Origin: JADCRZ01 sp037718865
GTDB lineage: Bacteria > Bacteroidota > Bacteroidia > Chitinophagales > Chitinophagaceae
Direction: 5' to 3'
Length of the DNA stretch: 64,000 nucleotides
Assembly (NCBI GenBank): GCA_037718865.1
Contig: JBBJMP010000021.1
Location: forward strand, 49,204-113,203
A model generated the notes under the pieces. That model was given only the letters and a program-made list of their open reading frames with translations. It did not search any database and was not told where the DNA came from. Shown in pieces: positions 17,630 to 26,429 of this stretch (position 1 is its first letter; each line of letters opens with the position of its first letter). A program made the translations under genes and the position numbers.

Positions 17630-18178
17630 TCATTCTTTTTTGAAAGTTTCCTTATAAAATTGCATAGCATCCTCAATGATCTTAAGTGCCACTGACTTAT
17701 CACCGATTTCTTCCCCGACTACAACCGTTTTGTTTTCAAGCTTTTTATATTCTTCAAAAAAATGGCGTAATTCGTCAAAGAAATGTTTGGGCAACTCTTC
17801 AATATTGTTATAGTGATTGACACTGGGGTCGTTGGCAGCTACGGCAATAATCTTATCGTCAGCGTCTCCGCTGTCTACCATCTGCATTACACCAACAACT
17901 TTTGCCTGCACCAAACACAAGGCCTGAACCGGAATCGATGTGATCACCAGGATGTCTAAGGGATCTTTATCATCTCCATAAGTTTGTGGGATAAATCCGT
18001 AATTACAGGGATAATAAAAAGCGGAGTAAATGACCCGGTCAAGTTTAAGTATGCCGCTATCCTTGTCAATTTCATATTTGCAACGAGATCCCTGCGGAAT
18101 TTCGATGACAGCATTTACAATTCTTGGAGCTTTTTCACCTGGTGGTATTCCGTGCCATGGATGAGAAACTGTAGACAT
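17630..18178 (-). CDS. ppa: Inorganic pyrophosphatase (family I)
   Basis: 182 residues from the ATG at 18178 (MSTVSHPWHGIPPG). A longer reading to 18208 is possible but would cover the promoter -7 box at 18198-18205, so the shorter start is right. Family I features are IEIPQGSRCKYEIDKDSGILKLDR, the metal-binding signature YGDDKDPLDILVI and the basic YPCNYGFIPQT segment. The enzyme hydrolyses pyrophosphate with Mg2+ in the cytoplasm and drives biosynthetic reactions forward. Length and motifs are normal. It is transcribed alone, away from the upstream zinc phospholipase gene on the same strand. Confidence 0.97.
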   Translation of the reverse strand: MSTVSHPWHGIPPGEKAPRIVNAVIEIPQGSRCKYEIDKDSGILKLDRVIYSAFYYPCNYGFIPQTYGDDKDPLDILVITSIPVQALCLVQAKVVGVMQMVDSGDADDKIIAVAANDPSVNHYNNIEELPKHFFDELRHFFEEYKKLENKTVVVGEEIGDKSVALKIIEDAMQFYKETFKKE

Positions 18179-18197
18179 ATGGTTATATATTTGCCTG

Positions 18198-18205
18198 CAA
18201 ACGTA
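18198..18205 (-). promoter_or_regulatory. Bacteroidota -7 box for the pyrophosphatase gene
   Basis: On the minus strand the sequence is TACGTTTG, an exact match to TAnnTTTG, 19 bp before the ATG. No good -33 TTG was seen at the right distance. The position implies a very short leader and settles the start codon. Confidence 0.6.
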
Positions 18206-18289
18206 CAAATCAATTCCGGGATAACCGATGATTTGTTCCAGACTTATTCAGGTATTGCCATCATTGCCGTTAACCTGCCGTGCTTTATG

Positions 18290-19297
18290 TTAGAATTCAT
18301 TTCCAGTCTGGATTCCAAACAGTTGCCCTTTTTTCCATAAGTTGAATTCGCTCTTGTAATACTTCCGGTTTCTTTTCGTCAGCGCTGCAGGATCGAGGCT
18401 GCCAAGGTCTGGCTTGCCCGCATTTACCCATGCTGTGTACCATAAATTCGCTGTAGCCATTATTGACAACCTTAATTGCCTTTCAACCATACCGTTAAGG
18501 GATTCATGAAATCTTTTTGCATAGGCAAGGGAAAATACCGTCTGGTTGTATTTATTTTTCATGATCTTTCCTGCACTGTCAGTTTGAAAAACCTGGTTTG
18601 CAGGAAACTGGCTTCTCAGGTTTTTTTCCGTTCTTAATAAGGTATCCACTAACTGATGGCTGCTTTCTATGATCCGCCAGATTTCTTTTCTAATGTCGGT
18701 AATATATATGGCGTCACCGGTATGCAGGTTGTAATCAGTACCGAATTTTTCAGGCAGATAGGATTCCCAAAAAGAATGGATACCCTTCTGGCTGGTAAGT
18801 TGTCCATCATGATTTATAGTCGTATGCAGTGGCATGTGTGCATCGCCGGTATAGTGAGCAAGGTCCGCTGCCAGGAACAGGATCTCCTGTTTCTTTTTTT
18901 CGCGGAATGCATTGGTAAGTTTGGTTGTCATTGTATCGATATACCAGGGCAGCAGGCCTGCCGCCTGTATCAGTGTATCGTGATAGGTTGACTGGGCTTC
19001 CCGGAATGATTGAGGGATGGTTTGAGCCGGCGAACTCCGGAGCATTTCTAAATCTATATAATGGCGGTTGCTTTCGGCTTTGTCAGAAACAGCATACTTC
19101 CGTACATCCGGTATAACCGATTCTTCAGTGATATAATCGATATGATTGTAGAAGAATGATCTCATCTGTTCAGGAAGGGCAAAAACTGCAGCGCGGTTAA
19201 TGCGCTGGTGAGCCCAGAATCCCCAGCCAGCTGAATGTGAACTGGTAAAAACCATGATTAAAATAAGGAGAGCAGCGGATAAAAGCTTTTGTTTCAT
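18290..19297 (-). CDS. Secreted zinc-dependent phospholipase C / S1-P1 nuclease-like protein
   Basis: 335 residues from the ATG at 19297, which puts a good signal peptide (MKQKLLSAALLILIMVF) at the N-terminus; an in-frame start 51 bp upstream would bury it. Cleavage near SAG would expose WGFWAHQRINR, where the mature N-terminal Trp and the following His act as zinc ligands in this superfamily. LAADLAHYTGDAHMPLH supplies further ligands (HYxGDxHxPLH). The fold is the three-zinc phospholipase C/S1-P1 nuclease one, so it is a phosphodiesterase of lipids or nucleic acids; which one cannot be decided. It ends a minus-strand run with an MFS transporter, CrcB and a lipoprotein, 47 bp after the transporter. 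Confidence 0.85.
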   Translation of the reverse strand: MKQKLLSAALLILIMVFTSSHSAGWGFWAHQRINRAAVFALPEQMRSFFYNHIDYITEESVIPDVRKYAVSDKAESNRHYIDLEMLRSSPAQTIPQSFREAQSTYHDTLIQAAGLLPWYIDTMTTKLTNAFREKKKQEILFLAADLAHYTGDAHMPLHTTINHDGQLTSQKGIHSFWESYLPEKFGTDYNLHTGDAIYITDIRKEIWRIIESSHQLVDTLLRTEKNLRSQFPANQVFQTDSAGKIMKNKYNQTVFSLAYAKRFHESLNGMVERQLRLSIMATANLWYTAWVNAGKPDLGSLDPAALTKRNRKYYKSEFNLWKKGQLFGIQTGNEF

Positions 19298-19344
19298 ACA
19301 CGAATGTAGATTTTTAAGTTCATTACAGTAACTGGTTGCAGCAA

Positions 19345-20544
19345 TCAAACATCAGCATGCCTACTCCGCATAACCACCGCCAAATAAACACCCACAGCCA
19401 GGCTAACAACAGCGGAGATTAAAAATACGGTCGCAGATCCGTGCCACGACCATATCAATCCTGCCAGCGAACTGGCCAGCAAAATGCATATACTTTGAAA
19501 AGCGGTGTATGTGCCGATTGCCGTTGCCGTTTCTTCCTGTCGGCATATGTTTGTGATCCATGCTTTTGATATGCCTTCTGTGGCTGCGGCATAAATCCCA
19601 TATAAAAAAAATAAGATGATGAACAGATACAGCTCACGGGTAAATGCCATGCCGGCATATACCAGTGCAAAGAGAATGAGCCCGGCAACAAAAATATTTT
19701 TCAATCCGAACTTATCGGCAAGTATCCCCATAGGATAGGAAAAAGCTGCATAAACAAGGTTGTAAAACATGTAGATGGCTATGATATGATTATCAGCCAA
19801 ATCAGCTTCTTTTAGTTTAAGTAATAAAAAATAATCACTGCTATTGAACAAGGCAAACAGGAGGAGACCAGTTACCAATTTCCGGTAAGCCGATGGGCTT
19901 TTTTTCCAATACTTTGTGAAGGCGAATACATGGAATCCATTTCTATCATCATTATTTTTTACCGGAACTTTTTTCCGTTCTCTGATGAGGTAGATGAGTA
20001 ATACTGCAATTATACCCGGAATAAATGCAGCATAAAACAGGGTTGTATATTGGGAAGGATGAGCATCTAGATATAGTAAAGCAATGAACGGCCCGAAGAC
20101 GGCCCCCAGCGTATCCATTCCACGGTGGAAGCCAAATACGCGGGCTTTGGTCTCCGGACTTGCTTCCTCCGAAAGCAAAGCGTCCCGGGCACCGGTCCTT
20201 AGCCCTTTACCCAGCCTGTCCAATGTTCTGGCGCCAAATATCCACAAGGGTACACTAAACAAACCCATCATCGGTTTGGATACTGCGCTTAATAAATAAC
20301 CCCAACGGATAAATGGCAGCCTGACACCTTTACTGTCCGAGAGTTTTCCAAAATACCCCTTGCTCAGGCCGGCGATTGCCTCTGCCAAACCTTCCAACAA
20401 ACCAATTAACAAAACGGAAAAGCCAATGGTTCTGAGGTAAACCGGCATTATAGGGTATAACATTTCGCTGGCAATGTCAGCAGTGAAGCTTACCAGCGAC
20501 AAAATCCATACGTTACGGGTAAGCGTTTTCCTTTTCACGATCAA
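19345..20544 (-). CDS. MFS transporter
   Basis: 399 residues with about 12 membrane helices. The loop between helices 2 and 3 has the MFS motif (GYFGKLSDSKGVRLPFIRWGY, in parts), and a second such motif occurs in the other half (YPMGILADKFGLKN). The start is TTG at 20544; GTG two codons later is an alternative, and no in-frame ATG exists before the first helix. SKPMMGLFSVPLWIFGARTLDRLGKGLRTGARDALL around helices 3-4 resembles drug/metabolite exporters of the YfcJ/Bcr type. Substrate unknown. It lies between crcB and the zinc phospholipase gene in the same direction with short gaps. Confidence 0.9.
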   Translation of the reverse strand: MIVKRKTLTRNVWILSLVSFTADIASEMLYPIMPVYLRTIGFSVLLIGLLEGLAEAIAGLSKGYFGKLSDSKGVRLPFIRWGYLLSAVSKPMMGLFSVPLWIFGARTLDRLGKGLRTGARDALLSEEASPETKARVFGFHRGMDTLGAVFGPFIALLYLDAHPSQYTTLFYAAFIPGIIAVLLIYLIRERKKVPVKNNDDRNGFHVFAFTKYWKKSPSAYRKLVTGLLLFALFNSSDYFLLLKLKEADLADNHIIAIYMFYNLVYAAFSYPMGILADKFGLKNIFVAGLILFALVYAGMAFTRELYLFIILFFLYGIYAAATEGISKAWITNICRQEETATAIGTYTAFQSICILLASSLAGLIWSWHGSATVFLISAVVSLAVGVYLAVVMRSRHADV

Positions 20545-20598
20545 TAGTTATCATTTATAGATGACCGGATAATACCACTCATCTTTTTTTAAGTATTC

Positions 20599-20967
20599 CT
20601 ATTTAACTACATAAATTCCTGCGTAGGTTGCCAGTAACCCCAGGGCGACACTGCCTGTTATATACAAGCTGATTAACAGCCATTCTCCGGATCGCAGTAA
20701 GGAAATATTATCCATCGAAAAAGCGGAAAAGGTAGTAAATCCACCACAGAGGCCGGTCATCAAAAACAACCTGGTTTCAGTACCCGGCAAATTTCCCTTT
20801 TCGGCAAGCGCAAAAAAAAATCCTATTAAAAAACTGCCCGTCACGTTGATAATTAAATTGGCGAGCGGGAATGTGGAGGGATAAATGCGGTGCACAAGCA
20901 GGTGTACACCGTACCTGAGTACGCCCCCGAGTCCACTGCCTGCGGCAACAAAAAGGATTGCTTTCAT
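20599..20967 (-). CDS. crcB: CrcB/Fluc fluoride channel
   Basis: 122 residues with four membrane helices, the standard size for a dual-topology Fluc channel. GSGLGGVLRYGVHLLV at the N-terminus and GLCGGFTTFSAFSMDN in helix 3 are the family signatures; the latter holds the sodium site and the Phe residues lining the fluoride pore. Two copies form an antiparallel dimer that exports F-. The gene follows a lipoprotein gene by 25 bp, which leaves no room for a fluoride riboswitch directly in front of it. Confidence 0.95.
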   Translation of the reverse strand: MKAILFVAAGSGLGGVLRYGVHLLVHRIYPSTFPLANLIINVTGSFLIGFFFALAEKGNLPGTETRLFLMTGLCGGFTTFSAFSMDNISLLRSGEWLLISLYITGSVALGLLATYAGIYVVK

Positions 20968-20992
20968 GAAATAATAAATATGATTTTATACC

Positions 20993-21394
20993 TTAATGAA
21001 TATCTTTAAGATCCACTAACCAATCATCGTTGATTTTTACAATTTTTATTGTTGTGGTATCCTTTATTTCCGCAGAATTGGTATACACGTATTGAACAGT
21101 GGAATCGTTTACCTGCTCTATCTGGAGGGCAATGATACTTGCTTCTTTAAGGTTGACCTTGTCTTCCTCATCCAGGCGGGCATAATCTTTTTTCCATTTA
21201 TCGAGAAGCATCACGTTGGTATCAGTTGAATCTTTGAGTAAGAAGAACAAGGCCTTGTCGTAATTGCCATCAAGGCAGGCGCGTATAAATTCACGTCCGG
21301 CATCCTGCGCATCCTCTGCCTTTGCATAACCCGCGTTATTCTGGCAGGAAATGAAAATGGTGATCAGGGTCATTGAGTAAAAAACATATTTCAT
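20993..21394 (-). CDS. Small lipoprotein with an NTF2/DUF4878-like domain
   Basis: 133 residues. A short signal peptide ends in a lipoprotein-type cysteine (TLITIFISC, C18). The mature part starts with a helix AGREFIRACLDGNYDKALFFL, then continues with beta strands ending NDDWLVDLKDIH. This layout (helix with FI.A..DGNYD.A, and a final strand W.V.L) is that of NTF2-like DUF4878 lipoproteins. These proteins have no assigned reaction. It heads the minus-strand run that includes crcB, so co-expression is likely, though a functional tie to fluoride is not supported by the sequence. Confidence 0.7.
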   Translation of the reverse strand: MKYVFYSMTLITIFISCQNNAGYAKAEDAQDAGREFIRACLDGNYDKALFFLLKDSTDTNVMLLDKWKKDYARLDEEDKVNLKEASIIALQIEQVNDSTVQYVYTNSAEIKDTTTIKIVKINDDWLVDLKDIH

Positions 21395-21451
21395 CTGGAG
21401 TGTAAATTGTTTACAAACCTAATGGAAGTTTCCAAAGGTGCAAAGAACAGC

Positions 21452-21582
21452 TGTTCGAAGCGAACTGCTGTTCGAAGTCTGCAGACTTCGAACCCATATG
21501 TTCTCTATAGTTTCTAAACTATAGCCGGAGGCTATAAAGAACATAGTAAGCATGAAGTCAGAGACTTCGTACAGCGAGCAGG
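21452..21582. repeat. Cluster of nested palindromes
   Basis: A perfect 22-bp palindrome (21471-21492, arm TTCGAAGTCTG) is followed by CTATAGTTT-CT-AAACTATAG (from 21505), TATAGCC-GGA-GGCTATA, GAAGTC-AGA-GACTTC (21554-21568), and outer arms ATGTTCT/AGAACAT. The ends (CTGCTGTTCGAAG against CTTCGTACAGCGAGCAG) also pair partly. The whole could fold as a multi-branched structure. It lies between genes on the same strand, just downstream of the phoH terminator. Confidence 0.7.
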
Positions 21583-21586
21583 CAAA

Positions 21587-21613
21587 AAAAAAGCGCCAAG
21601 CGGCGCCTTTTTT
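21587..21613 (-). terminator. Rho-independent terminator of phoH
   Basis: On the minus strand, AAAAAAGGCGCC-GCTT-GGCGC is followed by a run of nine T. It is 46 bp after the phoH stop codon. Confidence 0.88.
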
Positions 21614-21658
21614 ATACTAATTAAATGTGTTTACTTTTTGAGAGAACCTCCTACCTCA

Positions 21659-22633
21659 TCACCTATCCACCTGTTGTTCTATCTGTCTTTCACGCTCATA
21701 AGCCCTGATGATGGCTTTAACGAGGCGGTGACGTACAACGTCTTCTTCATCCAGTTCTATATGGGCAATGCCATCTACTCCTTGTAAAATTCTTACTGCC
21801 TTTTCCAGTCCGCTCCGTTGATTTTTAGGCAGGTCAACCTGGGTAAGGTCGCCGGTAATGATGGCCTTGGCGTTGGCCCCGATACGGGTTAGAAACATTT
21901 TTATTTGGAGGTCGGTGGCATTTTGTGCTTCATCCAGAATAATGAAGGCATGGTCAAGCGTACGGCCGCGCATATAGGCCAGGGGGGCGATTTCTATAGT
22001 TCGGGTACTCATATAATAACCCAACTTGTCTGCGGGTATCATGTCGTCCAGTGCATCGTATAAAGGGCGTAAATAAGGATCAATCTTCTCTTTCAGGTCA
22101 CCCGGTAAAAATCCAAGGTTTTCACCGGCTTCTACCGCCGGCCGGGTCAGAATAATCTTTTTGATCTGCTTATTTTTCAGCGCTCTTACGGCAAGTGCAA
22201 CGGCAGTATAGGTTTTACCGGTACCTGCAGGACCGATAGCAAAAACGATATCATTTTTTTCCGTGGCCACTACCATCCTCTTCTGGTTGGTCGTTCTTGC
22301 CCTTACGGTCTTTCCATTAGGGCCGAAAACCAGTACATCGTTTGGATTCCGGTCAACAAAATTATCAACTGTTTCGGCATCGTCTCCCCCCAGGATCTGC
22401 TCCAAATAATTTTCACTTAAGTGTCCGTTTCGTTGCAGGTACTGAACAACAAGGCTAATTTTCTCTTTAGCGGATTCCACCTGTTCAGGCGAGCCGCTTA
22501 GTTTGAGCTGAGTGCCTCGGGACAAGATTTTCAGGAGAGGAAACTTTTTCTTGAGTATGTCTAGTTTACCGTTGTTTACGCCGAAAAATTCAATAGGGTT
22601 AACGGTTTCCAGGTTTATAATTGTTTCTGTCAA
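21659..22633 (-). CDS. phoH: PhoH-like ATPase
   Basis: 324 residues. An N-terminal KH-like region (residues 1-75, with LKLSGSPEQVESAKEKI) precedes a PhoH ATPase domain with Walker A AIGPAGTGKTYTAVAL (G134-T141) and Walker B AFIILDEAQNAT. GENLGFLPGDLKEKIDPYLRPLYDAL is also a family signature. The start is TTG at 22633: an in-frame stop lies four codons upstream. PhoH proteins are cytoplasmic ATPases linked to RNA metabolism; the YbeZ subgroup is normally next to ybeY, which is not seen here. The name follows the domain and does not imply phosphate regulation. Confidence 0.93.
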   Translation of the reverse strand: MTETIINLETVNPIEFFGVNNGKLDILKKKFPLLKILSRGTQLKLSGSPEQVESAKEKISLVVQYLQRNGHLSENYLEQILGGDDAETVDNFVDRNPNDVLVFGPNGKTVRARTTNQKRMVVATEKNDIVFAIGPAGTGKTYTAVALAVRALKNKQIKKIILTRPAVEAGENLGFLPGDLKEKIDPYLRPLYDALDDMIPADKLGYYMSTRTIEIAPLAYMRGRTLDHAFIILDEAQNATDLQIKMFLTRIGANAKAIITGDLTQVDLPKNQRSGLEKAVRILQGVDGIAHIELDEEDVVRHRLVKAIIRAYERERQIEQQVDR

Positions 22634-23214
22634 TTCTTTGCGGATTTAATTCAATTCTTTCAGTAAATCTTCTCAAAAGCGAAATTCGTCTTTTCCCAAA
22701 TAATATTAGTAAAGGTAATGATTGAGAACGGATGAATTAAAAGTTAATTGCAATGGTTAAGGGTTTAATGTTTGGACACGAGAGGGCTTTTTTGTTTCAG
22801 TGTAAAGTGTAAAGTTTAAGGTTTGTACTTGCCAGATGTTAAACCGTCGGATTCTACAAAAACAAGGCCTATTAATGTACACCTACTTAGAATGATTAAT
22901 ATACGCAAGCATAGCCATAAACAAACGTTATTTTTTTAAGATAAAAAAATTGAAGTATTTTTCCTAAAATTTCCCGTAGTCAGAAGGAGTATCGACAAGG
23001 ATATTAAACCGGAAATTTAGTAGGACCTGTTTGTATGTACCCTATTTGCGCGATATGCTTCCAGTCATCAGCTTTATATGTATTAATATCAAGACCCGCC
23101 TGCCTGATCGTCTTACAATATTCAGGAAGTGGGGACAACTACATTACTTCAATCTCATTACTACGTATTCATTCTTTCGATATAAATTTCAGTTCAAACC
23201 CAAACATTACTTGT
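22634..23214. other. Intergenic region between phoH and Sus locus A
   Basis: About 580 bp, AT-rich, with both upstream regions of divergent genes. It contains a short direct repeat GTGTAAAGTGTAAAG near 22800. No gene or firm promoter was found, though the promoters of phoH and the SusC gene must be here. An open frame extends upstream of 23215 but reads as non-coding. Confidence 0.5.
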
Positions 23215-26200
23215 ATGCATTCCTTAATTCAAGCCGGGGGTAATCCTCCTGTCGGAATCCTTAACAGGATCTTGTCAGTTGTGCATCCACCGGTACGCTG
23301 CTTCCCTCCGGCTTTTCCCAGGAAAACCATAAGGCGAATAAACTTTACCTTAATGGTATTGCTTACCGCTTTTCTTCAACTATGCCTGGCTCAAAACAAC
23401 ATTACCGGCAGGATTACCTCAAATAAGGGGGAACCGCTTTCGGGAGTAAGTGTTCAATTGAAAGGAAAACCCGGAGGGACAAGTACCAATGCAGAAGGAA
23501 ATTATACGCTGAGCATTCCTGAATTGAAGGGCACACTGGTTTTTACCTATGTAGGGTTTGCCGCCCAGGAGGTGCCCATCAACGGACGTAGTTCAATTAA
23601 TATAAGTCTGCTGGATGAATCACAGGCGCTTAGCGATGTGGTAGTTGTAGGATACGGAAGGCAAAAGAAAGTAAATCTGGTTGGGGCGGTATCCATGGTT
23701 AATGTGGATGAAAAGATAACCAGCCGTGCGCTGCCAAATATTTCGTCCGGACTATCGGGCCTGGTTCCGGGTTTGGCCGCTACGCAGTCTTCGGGAATGG
23801 CCGGTAACAACGCTGCAAGTTTGATTATCCGCGGCCTTGGCACTGTGAATAACGCAGGTCCCTTAATAGTCGTTGACGGTATGCCTGATATTGATATTAA
23901 CCGTATTAATATTAACGATATTGAAACGATCTCCGTACTGAAAGATGCTGCTTCGGCATCGGTGTACGGTTCCCGGGCAGCAAACGGAGTCATCCTGATC
24001 ACGACAAGATCAGGAAAGGGTCAGAAAAGAACGTCTATAACCTTTAATACGAACACCGCGTTTACGGTTCCCAGCAAATCATACGAATTTATGGCGGATT
24101 ATCCCCGTGCATTGACCCTTCACCAACGCCGGGCCGCCGTTAATACCCTGCCACAGAGTCAACAGTTTAAAAACGGAACTATTGACCAATGGATGGCTTT
24201 AGGCATGATAGACCCGCTGCGATATCCCAATACCGACTGGTGGGATGTGATCATGCGGACCGGTTCTTTTCAAAACTATAACCTGGCGGCTTCCGGGAGC
24301 AATGAATCATCTAATTTCTTTGTTTCGGTGGGTTTGAAAGATGAGAAGGGATTGCAAATCAATAATGACTACAAGCAATACAACGCCCGTTTTAATTTCG
24401 ATTATAAGCTTAAAACCAATATGAACGTAGGTGTCAGATTCAATGGCAACTGGTCAAATTACGCTTACGCATTATCAGAAGGCTTCACCGACCCCGATCC
24501 CAACAATACGGCAGGAACCGATATGCAATATGCCATAGCAGGTATCCTTCCCTATGATCCTGTAGCAGGATATTATGGTGGTGTTATGGGTTATGGTGAA
24601 GACCCGCAGGCTTACAATCCTTACACGCTGTATGTTAATCAACTTACACGGGAGAACCGCCAGGAAGCCAATACAACCATGTTCTATGACTGGACGCCCG
24701 TTAAAGGGTTAACCGCCAGGGTAGATTATGCACTAAATTACTACAACCAGTTTCGTAAGGGCGCAGCAATGCCTAACCAGGCCTACAATTTCCAGACAGC
24801 CAGTTTTGGGAGTCGTGTGTATGTAGGCCCCAATGCAGGTGTATCAAACGATACCAGAACAGGTTACAAAACATTGCTGAACGGCCGGTTAAACTACCAG
24901 ACCAATTTCGGCGGAAATCATGATGTGAGCGCCTTGCTTGTTTATAGTGAAGAATATTGGTACGACCGGTACCAGTTCAGCTCGCGAAACGACCGTCTTC
25001 ACCCGACGCTTTCTGAAGTTGATGCTGCATTAACGGATATTCAATCAACCGGTGGAAATACCAGTACCGAGGGTCTGCGTTCCTATATTGGCCGTGTCAA
25101 TTATACTGGTTTTAATAAATACCTTTTTGAGGCTAACTTTCGTATCGACGGTTCTTCCAAGTTTCTTTCCGGCAGCCGGTACGGCTTCTTTCCTTCTGTT
25201 GCATTGGGGTGGCGTTTTACGGAAGAGAACTTTTTACGCTCCTTCACAGACAGGTTTTTGAGTAGCGGTAAGTTGCGGGCATCTTATGGTAGTTTAGGTA
25301 ATAACAGCGGTGTCGGCCGTTACGAGCAACAACAGACCGTTGCAGCAAATAATTACGTGATTGCCAATAGCATTCAGAGGGGCTTTGTAAACACCAAGAT
25401 GATCAACCAGTTCCTTTCCTGGGAGGAGACAACCGTATTAAATATCGGATTAGACCTCGCGTTCCTGAACAACCGCTTAACTGCTGCCATTGATTTCTAT
25501 GACCGTCTGACTACAGGCATGAACCGCCCTTCCCAATTTTCTCTCCTGCTAAGCGGTGCTTATAATCCTCCTCCACGCACAAACATCGGGAACATGAGAA
25601 ACCGTGGTATCGAGGGGGACTTTACCTGGAGAGATAAGATAGGCAAAGTAAATTACGGCATCAGCTTAAATGCTTCATACAATGCCACTACCCTGGAAAA
25701 ATGGAATGAGTTCATTGGAAGAGGCTCGACGACCGGTGGCATTGCAAACCAGATATTTTTAGGGATGCCTTTTGGTTTTGTTTATTCCTACCAGGATGAC
25801 GGAATAGCGCAAACCTGGCAGGATGTTTATGATGCCACCCCCCAGGGGGCACAGCCTGGTGACATTCTTCGCAAAGACCTGAATGGAGACGGCCGCATTA
25901 CCGGTGAAGACAGAAAAGCATACCCTAATACACAGGCCAACAGGCCCACCACTTTCTTTTCGTTAAGCGGAAACATCGCGTGGAAGGGCTTTGATGTGGC
26001 TGTGTTGATGCAGGGTTCGGCAGGCCGTAAGGATTACTGGATCAATGCGTTCAATAATATGAACTTCGGTACGCAACGTTATGCTTCTACCCGGCAGCAT
26101 TGGAACAACCCCTGGTCCGTAGAAAACAGGGAAGGCTTATGGCCCCGTTTAGGCGGCCTTGTTGGTAACCGCGATGAAACAACCTTCTGGCTGGATGACA

Positions 26201-26418
26201 TGAGTTACCTGCGATTCAAAAACGTACAGGTAGGATATACGGTGCCCGTCAAATTATTAGGGAGGATAGGTGTAAACAACCTGCGTATTGTCGGTTCTGC
26301 CGAAAACCTCGGGACGCTAAGCTCCTTTAGGGGCCTCGATCCTGAAAAGCAGGCTGATGATAATAACATGTACCCAATCAATAAGTCGTATTCTGTTTCT
26401 ATAAATCTCGGTTTCTAA
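23215..26418 (+). CDS. SusC-like TonB-dependent outer-membrane receptor (locus A)
   Basis: 1067 residues if read from the ATG at 23215; the frame is open further upstream to 23035 and the start is uncertain. The signal peptide hydrophobic core is INFTLMVLLTAFLQLCLAQ, more than 40 residues into this reading, so a GTG at 23281 closer to it is possible. Then come a carboxypeptidase-D-like regulatory domain (ITGRITSNKGEPLSGVSVQLKG), the TonB-box region DVVVVGYGRQKK, the plug motif VLKDAASASVYGSRAANGVILITT, and a 22-strand barrel ending SVSINLGF. SusC proteins import oligosaccharides or peptides with a SusD lid. The SusD gene follows 12 bp later. The ligand is unknown. Confidence 0.93.
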   Translation: MHSLIQAGGNPPVGILNRILSVVHPPVRCFPPAFPRKTIRRINFTLMVLLTAFLQLCLAQNNITGRITSNKGEPLSGVSVQLKGKPGGTSTNAEGNYTLSIPELKGTLVFTYVGFAAQEVPINGRSSINISLLDESQALSDVVVVGYGRQKKVNLVGAVSMVNVDEKITSRALPNISSGLSGLVPGLAATQSSGMAGNNAASLIIRGLGTVNNAGPLIVVDGMPDIDINRININDIETISVLKDAASASVYGSRAANGVILITTRSGKGQKRTSITFNTNTAFTVPSKSYEFMADYPRALTLHQRRAAVNTLPQSQQFKNGTIDQWMALGMIDPLRYPNTDWWDVIMRTGSFQNYNLAASGSNESSNFFVSVGLKDEKGLQINNDYKQYNARFNFDYKLKTNMNVGVRFNGNWSNYAYALSEGFTDPDPNNTAGTDMQYAIAGILPYDPVAGYYGGVMGYGEDPQAYNPYTLYVNQLTRENRQEANTTMFYDWTPVKGLTARVDYALNYYNQFRKGAAMPNQAYNFQTASFGSRVYVGPNAGVSNDTRTGYKTLLNGRLNYQTNFGGNHDVSALLVYSEEYWYDRYQFSSRNDRLHPTLSEVDAALTDIQSTGGNTSTEGLRSYIGRVNYTGFNKYLFEANFRIDGSSKFLSGSRYGFFPSVALGWRFTEENFLRSFTDRFLSSGKLRASYGSLGNNSGVGRYEQQQTVAANNYVIANSIQRGFVNTKMINQFLSWEETTVLNIGLDLAFLNNRLTAAIDFYDRLTTGMNRPSQFSLLLSGAYNPPPRTNIGNMRNRGIEGDFTWRDKIGKVNYGISLNASYNATTLEKWNEFIGRGSTTGGIANQIFLGMPFGFVYSYQDDGIAQTWQDVYDATPQGAQPGDILRKDLNGDGRITGEDRKAYPNTQANRPTTFFSLSGNIAWKGFDVAVLMQGSAGRKDYWINAFNNMNFGTQRYASTRQHWNNPWSVENREGLWPRLGGLVGNRDETTFWLDDMSYLRFKNVQVGYTVPVKLLGRIGVNNLRIVGSAENLGTLSSFRGLDPEKQADDNNMYPINKSYSVSINLGF

Positions 26419-26429
26419 ATCGCTATGTC

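Noticed and set aside
17429..17695. An 88-residue plus-strand frame before the pyrophosphatase gene
   Set aside because: It overlaps the pyrophosphatase 3' end on the other strand and has no domain pattern.
20968..20992. Fluoride riboswitch before crcB
   Set aside because: Only 25 bp separate crcB from the preceding gene, too little for the aptamer.
23035..23214. Upstream extension of the locus A SusC gene
   Set aside because: The extra 60 residues are not signal-like and the true signal core lies far downstream, so this is more likely leader sequence.
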